A DNA stretch of 64,000 nt, taken from NCBI GenBank assembly GCA_023228945.1, contig JALOAI010000014.1:80689-144688 (forward strand), read 5' to 3'. Source of the stretch: Pigmentiphaga sp. Its GTDB lineage: Bacteria > Pseudomonadota > Gammaproteobacteria > Burkholderiales > Burkholderiaceae_B. The notes under the pieces are model-generated. The model was not told where the DNA came from. It worked only from the letters and a program-made list of their open reading frames with translations, and did not search any database. This document shows, one piece after another, positions 53,623 to 61,274 of this stretch; positions within the stretch are counted from its first letter, which is position 1; the number at the start of each line of letters is the position of its first letter. The translations under genes were made by a program, and so were the position numbers.

Positions 53623-54581
53623 GATGAGGTTTCTCCTTTGGTCTTCCGTCGCAAGTGGCCGGCCAGAAAACGCCCGCCCTCCTCGATGGCTTGTACGGCC
53701 TCGGCCAGTTCGGCGGGAAACTGCTGGAACACGTGAATCATCCCCGGCCATACCTGGAGGCGGGCGGCGCCTCCCGCCTGCTGCACGCGGCGGACGAAGT
53801 CCTCCGAATCGCTGAGCACGGTTTCGCGATCGCCCACCTGGAGCAGCAAGGGCGGTAATCGAGCCAGCCTGGCAGGTGCCGCGTACAGCGGCGAAGCCCG
53901 GGGCTCGCGGGGATCGGTACCGGAGCCGAGAAAACCCCTGGCCATGGCCTGGATCATCGCCCGCTGGTGAATCGGGTCGGCCTCGGCACGGGTGTCGTAG
54001 CTGGCGCCGGTGGCGGCGAGATCGGTCCAGGCCGACATCAGGAAGGCCGCGGCGGGCGCGGGCACGCCCCGCTCCTGCTCCGCCAGCAAGGCGCTCAGCG
54101 CCAGGCCGCCGCCGGCGGAATCACCGGCCAGGGCCAGATTGGCTCCTTCGAACCCCTGGTGCCGCAACCAGCGCAGCGCGGCATCGGCATCCTCCTGCGG
54201 CGCCGGATAGCGATGCTCGGGCGCCAACCGGTATTCCACCCCCAGCACCTGCACACCCGCCGCCGCGGACAGCCTGGCCATCAACTCGTGATGCGAGCGC
54301 AGCGAGCCCACCCGGAATCCACCGCCGTGGAAATAGACGATGGCCTGGTCGAGCCGGACGCCCCGCGCCCGCACCCAGGCGCAGGGCACGGTATCAGCCT
54401 GCACGGGCGTGACCGTGGCCTCGGTCTGAGCGGCGAATAAGTCGTCCCAATCCTGGCGCATTTGCACCACCGTCGTCTGGCGGTTCCAACGGCCATAAAC
54501 GGCCCGGATACGGGCGATGACGGACTCGACGCCCGCGTTCACTGGACTGCCCTCCGGTCGCTGCGCGACTTCTCCTCTCAT
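53619..54581 (-). CDS. Alpha/beta hydrolase, hormone-sensitive-lipase (family IV) esterase type
   Basis: A 320-residue hydrolase. The oxyanion-hole motif HGGGF is at residues 85-89, the nucleophile Ser155 in GDSAGGG, and Asp/His candidates at GDRETVLSDSED (near 250-257) and MIHVFQQFP (His282). Such enzymes cleave carboxylic esters or lactones; in this operon ring-lactone or acyl-CoA-ester hydrolysis is plausible. I used the ATG at 54581 that overlaps the SDR stop (ATGA). A GTG at 54542, behind a GGAGG that looks derived from the local repeat family, is a good alternative and would remove 13 residues. Confidence 0.88.
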   Translation of the reverse strand: MRGEVAQRPEGSPVNAGVESVIARIRAVYGRWNRQTTVVQMRQDWDDLFAAQTEATVTPVQADTVPCAWVRARGVRLDQAIVYFHGGGFRVGSLRSHHELMARLSAAAGVQVLGVEYRLAPEHRYPAPQEDADAALRWLRHQGFEGANLALAGDSAGGGLALSALLAEQERGVPAPAAAFLMSAWTDLAATGASYDTRAEADPIHQRAMIQAMARGFLGSGTDPREPRASPLYAAPARLARLPPLLLQVGDRETVLSDSEDFVRRVQQAGGAARLQVWPGMIHVFQQFPAELAEAVQAIEEGGRFLAGHLRRKTKGETSS

Positions 54582-55318
54582 GCCCCACATCCCATTCCGC
54601 CCGAGACGCCGAGCACTTCGCCGGTGACGTAGGCCGCCGCTTCCGACGCCAGGAACACCACGGCCGCGGCCACCTCGGCCGGGGTGCCCAGGCGCCGGGC
54701 CAGGGTGGCGCCGACCATGGCCCGCATGAGCTTCTCGCCGCCGGCCTCGACCGCCTGGCGCAGCATGGGGGTGTCGATCGGCCCCGGCGCCACGACGTTG
54801 GCGGTAATGTTCTTGTGGCCATTCTCGCGCGCGATCGAGCGCGTGAATGCAATGACGCCTCCCTTGGCGGCAGCGTACACCGCGCCGCCGCGCGAGCCCA
54901 AGCGGCCGGCCTCGGACGCCACGTGGATGATGCGGCCATAGCCCGCCGCCTGCATGGCGGGCAGCACCGCATGGGTGGTGTTGAGGGCGGACCCCAGATT
55001 GATGCGGAGCAGATCGCTCCACTGCGCGGGCGTGGTGTGGGTGAAGAAGGCGTGCTGGTCGGCACCGACACAGTTGACCAGGACATCGAAGGGGCCGTGC
55101 CGCGCCACGATATCGTGCATGCGATCGAAATCGCCGGCATCCGCCTGCACGCCCACCATGCCGAGACCGCCGGCGATCCGCCGCGCGCCATCGCCGTCGA
55201 GATCGGCGCACAGCACCTCCTGGCCCGCGCCGACCAGGCCTGCGGCAACCGCGGCGCCGATCCCGCTGGCCGAGCCGACCACGAGCGCACGGCGGGCCCG
55301 CTTGTTCGCATCGCTCAT
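54578..55318 (-). CDS. SDR family NAD(P)-dependent oxidoreductase
   Basis: A 246-residue classical short-chain dehydrogenase. The cofactor motif GSASGIG is at residues 15-21, the acidic CADLDGDG at the end of beta-2 suggests NAD(H) preference, and the catalytic residues are Ser135, Tyr148 and Lys152 (YAAAK). VAPGPIDTPML and the C-terminal GEVLGVSGGMG are typical. It probably oxidises a 3-hydroxyacyl-CoA or a ring alcohol/cis-diol produced by the dioxygenase. Its ATG overlaps the upstream crotonase stop by one base (TAATG). Confidence 0.93.
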   Translation of the reverse strand: MSDANKRARRALVVGSASGIGAAVAAGLVGAGQEVLCADLDGDGARRIAGGLGMVGVQADAGDFDRMHDIVARHGPFDVLVNCVGADQHAFFTHTTPAQWSDLLRINLGSALNTTHAVLPAMQAAGYGRIIHVASEAGRLGSRGGAVYAAAKGGVIAFTRSIARENGHKNITANVVAPGPIDTPMLRQAVEAGGEKLMRAMVGATLARRLGTPAEVAAAVVFLASEAAAYVTGEVLGVSGGMGCGA

Positions 55319-56274
55319 TAGCGCCCCGTGAAGCTCGGTGTGCGTTTTTCGATCACGGCGGCCAGCCCCTCCCGGGCATCGGCCATGCCAGAGAGGATGG
55401 CCTGGGCGTGGTTTTCGTCGGGCATGGCGGCCTCGGCGTCGCGGCCCAGGCCGGACCAGAGCAGGCGCTTGGTATTGGCCAGCGCGGCCGGCGCCCCCGC
55501 CGCCAGTTGGCGCGCCAGTTTCCAGGCCTCCGGCAAGAGCTCGGCATCGGGCACCACCCGCGTGATCAACCCTATGTCCCGGGCCTCAGGGGCGCGGATC
55601 ACCGGGTTGAGCATGAGGATCTCCATGGCCCGCCGGAAACCCACCAGCTGCGTGAGCGTGACCGACACGCCGGCATCGGGAACCATCGCCACCCGGGTGG
55701 CGCCGGCCAGAAAGGCGCTGGATTCGGCCGCGATGACGAAATCGCTGGAGCACACCAAGCCCATGCCGCCACCGCCGGCGGCAAAGCCCTGCACGGCGGT
55801 GACCACCGGAGGGTTGAGCCGGATCAGCCCCGCCGCCGCCGCCTGCAACAATGTCGTGGCCACCCGGATGTAATCGGGCAGTTGCTCGCCCTTGGCCAGG
55901 AAGGTATGAACGTCGCCGCCGGCGCAGAAGTTCTTGCCCTCGCCGGTGAGCAGCACGGCGCGCACCCGGCCATCGCCGTGGATACGCAGAATGGCCTGGT
56001 GCAGGGCCTCGAGCAGCTCAAGGTCGAGGCCGTTGGCGGCATCGGGACGGTTGAGATGCAGATTGGCCACCCCATCGTCGTTCAGGGTGAGCAGAACGGG
56101 GCCGTGGTCGATCAGGGGAATCGCACCGGCGGACGTAGCGGTAGAAGTGAAGAACTCCGGCCTCCCGGCCGGAGCTTCTCCGCCACCAGTCGGGGGAGCC
56201 TTCGGCTCCAGAGAATGACTGCCTCGCTTGACCCCGTCCTGAAGGACGGGGCTTGCGCTTGGGCGCGTGGTCAT
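55318..56274 (-). CDS. Enoyl-CoA hydratase/isomerase family protein with an inserted N-terminal segment
   Basis: A 318-residue reading frame. The crotonase fold begins around residue 57 (GPVLLTLNDDGVANLHLNRP), with oxyanion segments VLLTGEGKNFCAGGDVHTFL and VQGFAAGGGGMGLVCSSDFV. The first 45 or so residues (MTTRPSASPVLQDGVKRGSH onward) are encoded by three consecutive DNA hairpins identical in type to an IS605/TnpB right end, so they are insertion-derived. The ATG at 56274 has GGGAG six bases upstream and follows the dioxygenase beta stop by 11 bp, and I find no later in-frame ATG/GTG/TTG before the fold, so the extension is probably translated. Confidence 0.85.
   Translation of the reverse strand: MTTRPSASPVLQDGVKRGSHSLEPKAPPTGGGEAPAGRPEFFTSTATSAGAIPLIDHGPVLLTLNDDGVANLHLNRPDAANGLDLELLEALHQAILRIHGDGRVRAVLLTGEGKNFCAGGDVHTFLAKGEQLPDYIRVATTLLQAAAAGLIRLNPPVVTAVQGFAAGGGGMGLVCSSDFVIAAESSAFLAGATRVAMVPDAGVSVTLTQLVGFRRAMEILMLNPVIRAPEARDIGLITRVVPDAELLPEAWKLARQLAAGAPAALANTKRLLWSGLGRDAEAAMPDENHAQAILSGMADAREGLAAVIEKRTPSFTGR
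56147..56251 (-). mobile_element. tnpB-less IS605/IS1341 right-end relic (omega-RNA-like)
   Basis: Three perfect stems in a row: CCCCGTCC-TGAA-GGACGGGG (56232-56251), GGAGCC-TTC-GGCTCC (56195-56209) and CTCCGGCC-N4-GGCCGGAG (56155-56174). On the minus strand the segment ends GGCCGGAGTTCTTCAC at 56147. This arrangement of GC stems with a terminal hairpin and a short unpaired end resembles the right end of TnpB elements, which encodes the omega (reRNA) scaffold; the adjacent host sequence would be the guide. No tnpA or tnpB is in the window. A partial second copy is at 13205. Confidence 0.45.
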
Positions 56275-56285
56275 GGGGCGCTCCC

Positions 56286-56777
56286 TTAGATGAGGAAGGA
56301 CATCGAGTACAAAGCCTCGGCGTTGTTCACGAGCATGACCTTTTTATAGGCCATGCGCAGATCGCCGTCGTGGCGGCGCAAGGTGTAGTCGGTGCGGGCC
56401 GCCCACAGGACATCGCCCCGGAGCTTGGTTTCGAAGACCATCACATTGCAGGCCGCCCGGATCTCGTGGCCATCGTCGGCCAGAACCTCGATGTTGGAGA
56501 CCAGGCGGCGCAGGCGCGATTGCGGCGTCTGGCTGAAGCGCTTGCCGGTATGGAATTGCTGGACGCGCAAACGGATGCGTGAGCGATTGTCGTAAATGAT
56601 GGACATGACCTTTTCGGGGTCGGTATCGTCGCCGTTGGCGGGCACCCAGTACACCCCGTCTTCGGTCCAGAGGGCTTCCCAGGCGTCGTATTCGTGTTCG
56701 TCTTGCAGCCGGGCTTCGCGATACAGGAACTGCGTCACGTCTTCCAGCGTATCGCGTTGTTCGGGGGTCATGGCCAT
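56286..56777 (-). CDS. Aromatic-ring-hydroxylating dioxygenase, beta subunit
   Basis: A 163-residue small subunit of the SnoaL/NTF2-like fold. MTPEQRDTLEDVTQFLYREA, YDAWEALWTEDGVYWVPAN and the C-terminal LRMAYKKVMLVNNAE are typical of benzoate/anthranilate/biphenyl-type beta subunits, which are structural rather than catalytic. Its ATG (56777) overlaps the alpha-subunit stop by one base, confirming a two-subunit oxygenase. Confidence 0.93.
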   Translation of the reverse strand: MAMTPEQRDTLEDVTQFLYREARLQDEHEYDAWEALWTEDGVYWVPANGDDTDPEKVMSIIYDNRSRIRLRVQQFHTGKRFSQTPQSRLRRLVSNIEVLADDGHEIRAACNVMVFETKLRGDVLWAARTDYTLRRHDGDLRMAYKKVMLVNNAEALYSMSFLI

Positions 56778-58066
56778 TACGCGGCCTCCATCAGGGAACG
56801 ATAATGGCGCCAGATGCCGCGGGTGGGGGTCTCGTCGGTGGCGTCGCCCACCCGGAAGCCATCGGCGTCGCGCCGCTCGCGGTGCTTGCCACGCCCCAGG
56901 AACAGCCACTCGGGATTGCGCATCCGCACGCCCATCTGGGTGCGCTCGTACATCTCGGCATCGTCGGCCAGCAAGAAGCCGGCCGGCCCCACCGAGCCCA
57001 TGGTTTGTTGCCGCAGACGGCGGTTGAGATCGGGCGTGCCCTTGAACTGCAAGGCCGTGACGTGCTGCACGGTTTCGTCCACCGCCAGGGGCTGGATCAC
57101 GAAAATCTGGATCTCGGCGATGAACAGATTGGGATAGATCATGATGTGCGGCGTGCCGTCGATCATGATCGAACGCGCTCGCTCGTTGCCATAGGCCTGG
57201 CGCATGCGAGCAGCATAGTCGGGCAGGCGGTCTTCGCTGGTGCCGAACCAGGATAGCGGGATATCGCGCTTGCGGAACTCGGGACGAAGATCGATCTCGG
57301 TATGGCCGTTGCCAAAATCACGAGACACCGCCTCGGACTCGGCGCTATAGAGCTCGCCGATGCGGCTTTGCGTGACCTCGAAAACCGAGGCATGCACGAA
57401 GGACGGGTGATAGCCGTCGGTCTCGTTCTCGACCAGGAACTTCCAGTTCGATTTGACCTTGTGCTTGAGGAAGCCCGCGGTGAGCTGGACCTCGCCTTCG
57501 GGCGAGGTGTCGCAGAGATCGTCGATGGCCTTGGCGGCGGCGCCCAGGTGTTCTTGCAGCGAAGGCCCTTCGGCGGCCAGGGAGCCGAAGACGAAGCCGC
57601 GATAGCTGGCGACCCGCGCCACCTTGCCCAGGCCATACCGGCCGCGATCCACCCCCTCGTAGCCCGACGGGAAAGGCCAGCCGCGAAGCGCGCCGTCGTT
57701 GGAGAATGTCCAGCCATGATAAGGACAGGTGAACGAACGCGCATTGCCATGATCGGCGACGACGACCCGGTTGCCGCGATGCGGGCAGCGATTGTGCAGC
57801 AACCGGACATTGCCCTCGCGATCGCGGGCCATGATGATGGGCTCGGGCCCGATGGATTTCATCACGTAATCGTTGGGCTCGGGAATTTCGCTTTCGTGTC
57901 CGACATAGACCCAGGTGCGGAACCAGATTTTCTCGAGCTCGAGCTGGAAGATGCGGGAATCGGTATACAGCGAGCCATGGACGTAATCATCCTGCACGAG
58001 GTGATCCCAGCGAGGCGCGGCATCCTGCGCGCCAGCGCCACCCGCATTGTGGTTGGGGTTTTCCAA
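56777..58066 (-). CDS. Rieske non-heme iron oxygenase, alpha (catalytic) subunit
   Basis: A 429-residue oxygenase. The Rieske [2Fe-2S] site is CPHRG (Cys94, His96) with CPYHGW (Cys114, His117); the mononuclear iron site is in ENETDGYHPSFVH with Asp217, His220 and His225 nearby. It would insert O2 into an aromatic or unsaturated ring, forming a cis-diol or hydroxyl, in the cytoplasm, with electrons from the divergently encoded ferredoxin. It is the first gene of an 11-gene operon. The reductase component is not visible in the window. The sequence resembles the benzoate/anthranilate-type group, but substrate cannot be deduced. Confidence 0.94.
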   Translation of the reverse strand: MENPNHNAGGAGAQDAAPRWDHLVQDDYVHGSLYTDSRIFQLELEKIWFRTWVYVGHESEIPEPNDYVMKSIGPEPIIMARDREGNVRLLHNRCPHRGNRVVVADHGNARSFTCPYHGWTFSNDGALRGWPFPSGYEGVDRGRYGLGKVARVASYRGFVFGSLAAEGPSLQEHLGAAAKAIDDLCDTSPEGEVQLTAGFLKHKVKSNWKFLVENETDGYHPSFVHASVFEVTQSRIGELYSAESEAVSRDFGNGHTEIDLRPEFRKRDIPLSWFGTSEDRLPDYAARMRQAYGNERARSIMIDGTPHIMIYPNLFIAEIQIFVIQPLAVDETVQHVTALQFKGTPDLNRRLRQQTMGSVGPAGFLLADDAEMYERTQMGVRMRNPEWLFLGRGKHRERRDADGFRVGDATDETPTRGIWRHYRSLMEAA

Positions 58067-58122
58067 GGGTTGTCTCCTGTGGCCTGAAAAAGTGGTTGTC
58101 CCTGCCTTTTGTTGATGAAATA

Positions 58123-58144
58123 ATAGTCCGACGTGACGGACTAT
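58123..58144. promoter_or_regulatory. Palindromic operator between Rieske oxygenase and ferredoxin genes
   Basis: ATAGTCCG-N6-CGGACTAT is a perfect 22-bp inverted repeat midway in the 119-bp divergent region; flanking GTTGA (58111) and TCAAC (58146) extend the symmetry. Size and symmetry fit a TetR-, GntR- or MarR-type dimer controlling both directions. No regulator gene lies in this part of the window. Confidence 0.6.
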
Positions 58145-58185
58145 GTCAACAGACGATCAACCCTCTGGAAGCCGGAAAAAAAGCC

Positions 58186-58506
58186 ATGCCCATCGTTGTT
58201 TTTACCGACCCTCAAGGGCAGCAGCATCAGGTCGATGTGCCCGAAGGCCGCAACCTGATGCAGGCCGCGGTCGATCATCTCGTACCGGGCATCCTGGGCG
58301 ACTGTGGCGGGGTGTGCAGTTGCGCCACTTGCCATGGCTATGTCGCGGCCGACTATCTCGACAAACTACCGCCCCGCACCGAAACCGAGGTTTATATGCT
58401 CGAAGGCGTACCCGAGCTGCGCGACAACAGCCGCCTCTGCTGCCAGATCCGCATGCGGCCGGAGCTCGATGGCATCCGCATCCAGCTCCCCGACGAACAA
58501 ATCTAG
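58186..58506 (+). CDS. [2Fe-2S] ferredoxin, adrenodoxin type
   Basis: A 106-residue ferredoxin. Cluster ligands follow the adrenodoxin/putidaredoxin spacing C-x5-C-x2-C-x36-C: Cys40, Cys46, Cys49 and Cys86 (DCGGVCSCATCH and RLCCQIRM), with LEGVPELRDNSRL before the last. It starts at the ATG at 58186 after GGAA; the longer frame overlaps the operator and is not used. It is the likely electron donor to the divergent Rieske oxygenase, although the cluster type more often serves P450s. It converges with the next crotonase gene (31-bp gap). Confidence 0.93.
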   Translation: MPIVVFTDPQGQQHQVDVPEGRNLMQAAVDHLVPGILGDCGGVCSCATCHGYVAADYLDKLPPRTETEVYMLEGVPELRDNSRLCCQIRMRPELDGIRIQLPDEQI

Positions 58507-58537
58507 GCGCGCCGCGCCAACCTCCGGTCGGCCGGGT

Positions 58538-59347
58538 TCAGGCCGGCCAGAAGCCGGGCTCGCGCCGTTCACTGAAGGCGCGCACGCCTTCGGCAAAAGC
58601 ATCGGTTTGCACCAGGAGCATCTGCCGCGAGCGTTCGAGCGCCAATTGGGCCTTCAGATCGTTGGTTTCGGCGGCGGCAAAAATGGCTCGCGCCTCCCGG
58701 ATGGCCTGTGGCGGCATGGCCGCCAGCCGGCGGGCCAGCGCCAAGGCCTCGGCCGCCAGGCCCTGGTCTTCCGCGCACGACCAGATCAAGCCCCACTCGC
58801 GGGCCTGGGCCGCCGAAAGCCTGTCTCCGGTCAGGGCCAGCCCCATCGCCCGCGCCCGGCCCAGGGCCCGGGGCAACAGCCAGCTCAGACCCATGTCGGG
58901 CACCGCTCCCAACGCCGGGAAGAACGGCAGATAAAAGTATGCCGACCGGGCGGCGATGACCAGATCGCCCGCGAGGGCGAGGCCCGCTCCGCCGCCCGCC
59001 GCCACCCCGTTGACCGCGCAAACCACCGGGATGGGCAGGGCCTTGAGATCGAGGATGACTTGATTCATGCGCGCCATGAGTTCGCCGACGTAAGGTCCCA
59101 GCACCGCGCGCTGTCCGGGGTCGTCGATCCTGTTGCGATATTCGGCCAGGTCGGCGCCAACCGAAAAGCCGCGTCCGCGCGCGGTCAGGATGACGGCACG
59201 CGCGGCAGCCTCGTGCCGGATCTGCGCCACGGCCTGCTCCATGCCCGCCACGCAGGCATCGCCCAGCGGGTTCATCCCGCCCTCGTCGGCAAGGGTGATG
59301 GTGGCAATATGGTCGTGCACTGCCCAAATGACGGAGGGTGTCGTCAT
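58538..59347 (-). CDS. Enoyl-CoA hydratase/isomerase family protein
   Basis: A 269-residue crotonase, last gene of the second catabolic unit. ATITLADEGGMNPLGDACVA, the oxyanion segments AVILTARGRGFSVGADLAEY and VVCAVNGVAAGGGAGLALAG, and PDMGLSWLLPRALGRARAM are typical. The Asp in PDMG sits where PaaG-type isomerases carry an acid, so ring-enoyl isomerisation as well as hydration is possible. The ATG overlaps the upstream racemase stop by four bases. Confidence 0.92.
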   Translation of the reverse strand: MTTPSVIWAVHDHIATITLADEGGMNPLGDACVAGMEQAVAQIRHEAAARAVILTARGRGFSVGADLAEYRNRIDDPGQRAVLGPYVGELMARMNQVILDLKALPIPVVCAVNGVAAGGGAGLALAGDLVIAARSAYFYLPFFPALGAVPDMGLSWLLPRALGRARAMGLALTGDRLSAAQAREWGLIWSCAEDQGLAAEALALARRLAAMPPQAIREARAIFAAAETNDLKAQLALERSRQMLLVQTDAFAEGVRAFSERREPGFWPA

Positions 59348-60507
59348 GCTTCGATCTCCCGAAAGGCCGCGCCCGAGCGCAGCAGTTCGTCGATATCCGC
59401 CGGCGAGTAACCGGCTTCGCGCAACAAGGCGTCGGTGTGCTGTCCGGCCCGCGGCGCGCCGGCGGGCAATTGGGCGGGCGTGCGATCGAACCGAGGCGCC
59501 GGCGCGGGCTGGACCACGCCGGCGGATCGGATAAAAGTACCCCGTGCCACGTTATGCGGATGCTCCGGTGCTTCACTCATGGCAAGCACGGGAGCGAAAC
59601 AAGCGCCGGAGCCCTCCAGCAACTCGCACCATTGGTCGCGCGTGCGCGTGCGAAACAGGCTCGCCAGTTTTTCCCGCAGCTCGGGCCAGGCCGCCCTCTC
59701 CCACTGCCGTTCGAAGTCGGGATCTTCGATCGCGCACAGTTCGAGCAGTTCGCGGTAGAACTGCGGCTCGATGGCGCCCAGGGCAACGTGCTTGCCGTCC
59801 CGGCATTCGTAGGTGCCATAGAAGTGTGCGGCGCCATCCAGGAAGTTGCTCTCGCGCCGGTCTTGCCACCAGCCTTTGGCCAGGAGGCTGTACTGGGTGG
59901 CCATGAGCAGCGAGGCGCCGTCGATCATGGCGGCGTCCACCACCTGCCCCCGGCCGCTGACGGTGGCGTTGGCCTGCGCCGCCAGCACGCCGAAGGCCAG
60001 CAGCATGCCGCCGCCGCCATAATCGCCCACCAGGTTGAGGGGCGGCAGAGGCCGCGCTGCGGTGCCGGTGGCATGCAGCGCCCCCGTGAGGGCGATGTAG
60101 TTGATGTCGTGCCCCGCCACTTGCGCCAGCGGCCCCTCCTGGCCCCAGCCGGTCATGCGGCCATACACCAGCCTGGGATTGCGCGCCTGGCAGGCCTCGG
60201 GCCCCAGCCCGAGTTTCTCGGTCACGCCCGGGCGATAGCCTTCGATCAGGATGTCGGCACGCTCGACCCAGCGCAACACGGCTTTCACGGCTCGCGGGTC
60301 TTTGATGTTCAGGGCCAGCGATTGGCGGCCGCGGTCAACGATGCCATCGTTGCGCATGATGTCTTCGAGGCCGCCTCGGCTGGGCGTGGGTGCGCGATCG
60401 ATACGGATGATGCGCGCACCCATATCGGCCAGCAGCATGCAGGCGAACGGCGCGGGGCCGATGCCGGCCAGTTCGATGACGGTGAGGTGCGAAAGCGGAC
60501 CTGGCAT
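59344..60507 (-). CDS. Alpha-methylacyl-CoA racemase
   Basis: A 387-residue CaiB-fold protein whose central part closely follows AMACR/MCR enzymes: GWGQEGPLAQVAGHDINYIA then LTGALHATG, PLPPLNLVGDYGGGGMLLAF and VDAAMIDGASLL. The catalytic pair is His133 (AGHDINY) and Asp162 (GDYGGG), with Glu234 in GTYECRDG. It would epimerise 2-methylacyl-CoAs so that the S-specific dehydrogenases can act, which implies that the pathway substrate carries an alpha-methyl side chain, as in pristanic, bile-acid, steroid or terpenoid acids. Class III CoA-transferase activity is less likely given the His/Asp pair. Confidence 0.9.
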   Translation of the reverse strand: MPGPLSHLTVIELAGIGPAPFACMLLADMGARIIRIDRAPTPSRGGLEDIMRNDGIVDRGRQSLALNIKDPRAVKAVLRWVERADILIEGYRPGVTEKLGLGPEACQARNPRLVYGRMTGWGQEGPLAQVAGHDINYIALTGALHATGTAARPLPPLNLVGDYGGGGMLLAFGVLAAQANATVSGRGQVVDAAMIDGASLLMATQYSLLAKGWWQDRRESNFLDGAAHFYGTYECRDGKHVALGAIEPQFYRELLELCAIEDPDFERQWERAAWPELREKLASLFRTRTRDQWCELLEGSGACFAPVLAMSEAPEHPHNVARGTFIRSAGVVQPAPAPRFDRTPAQLPAGAPRAGQHTDALLREAGYSPADIDELLRSGAAFREIEA

Positions 60508-60575
60508 ACTGGAACTCGATCCCGAAAATGAACGATGGCGGCGACAGCGGCCCGGCGAGCCCTAAAAACAAGCCC

Positions 60576-61271
60576 TTAAAGATCGTCGACTTCGATCCGC
60601 GCCTGGCGCTCGTTCCAGAGCGTCGCGGGGTAATAGCCCGCCCAGTCGCTGGCGATGCGCAGGAACGGCACATCGGACCAGATGCCGTGATCTTTCAGAT
60701 AATCCATATACTCGGAGCCATCCGAAGCGTATTGCTGCAGGATCGCGTCGTGCTCGCCATCGAAATCCGTGGGCGGAACCCGCATCAGATCGCAGAGCTC
60801 CCGATTGAAGGCGGGCGCCGCCTTGACCCAGCGGCCATCGATGTACAAAGCGGCCCAGCCATGGTGCATGAACACCTCGCGGCCGCCCATGATCTGCTGC
60901 ATTTTGGGCGTGGAAAAATGATTCACCACGTCGGACAAGCCCAGGGCCGCCGGCACGCCCAGCAAGCGGGCGCCGGCCACCAGCAACGAAGCCTTGGGAA
61001 TGCAAAAGGCGGCGCGCTCGCCGACCACCGTACTGGCCCGGAAGCACTCGGGCGTTATCCGCGCGCTGTAGGGATCGTAGCGGATGGCGTCGCGCACCGC
61101 CAGGAACAGCCGCACCATCTGCTCGCGCGGCGCACTCGCATCGCCCACGGCCTCGTGCACGAAATCCCGGACATCGGTCTGTTCGTAGTCGAAAAAGCGC
61201 GTGGACTCGAGATACTCGGGCCCGGGCTCGGGCCAGCCGTATGGCGTGAAAACCGGTGTGATAGGTGTCAT
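60576..61271 (-). CDS. Transglutaminase-like (papain-fold) protein
   Basis: A 231-residue cytoplasmic protein without signal peptide. The transglutaminase core is recognisable: the nucleophile Cys90 in ERAAFCIPKASLLVAGARLL and the histidine in FMHHGWAALYIDGRW (His136/137). The canonical catalytic Asp after the tryptophan is Ala152 (RWVKAAPAFN); Asn156 could be the third residue. Similar proteins are usually peptidases, amidases or acyltransferases. Its place between an acyl-CoA dehydrogenase (3 bp) and a racemase suggests a thioester or amide hydrolysis step, but this is conjecture. Confidence 0.85.
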   Translation of the reverse strand: MTPITPVFTPYGWPEPGPEYLESTRFFDYEQTDVRDFVHEAVGDASAPREQMVRLFLAVRDAIRYDPYSARITPECFRASTVVGERAAFCIPKASLLVAGARLLGVPAALGLSDVVNHFSTPKMQQIMGGREVFMHHGWAALYIDGRWVKAAPAFNRELCDLMRVPPTDFDGEHDAILQQYASDGSEYMDYLKDHGIWSDVPFLRIASDWAGYYPATLWNERQARIEVDDL

Positions 61272-61274
61272 GGG

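Noticed and set aside
59344..60507. Formyl-CoA or carnitine CoA-transferase
   Set aside because: The His133/Asp162 pair in AGHDINY and GDYGGG and the overall motif order match alpha-methylacyl-CoA racemase better.
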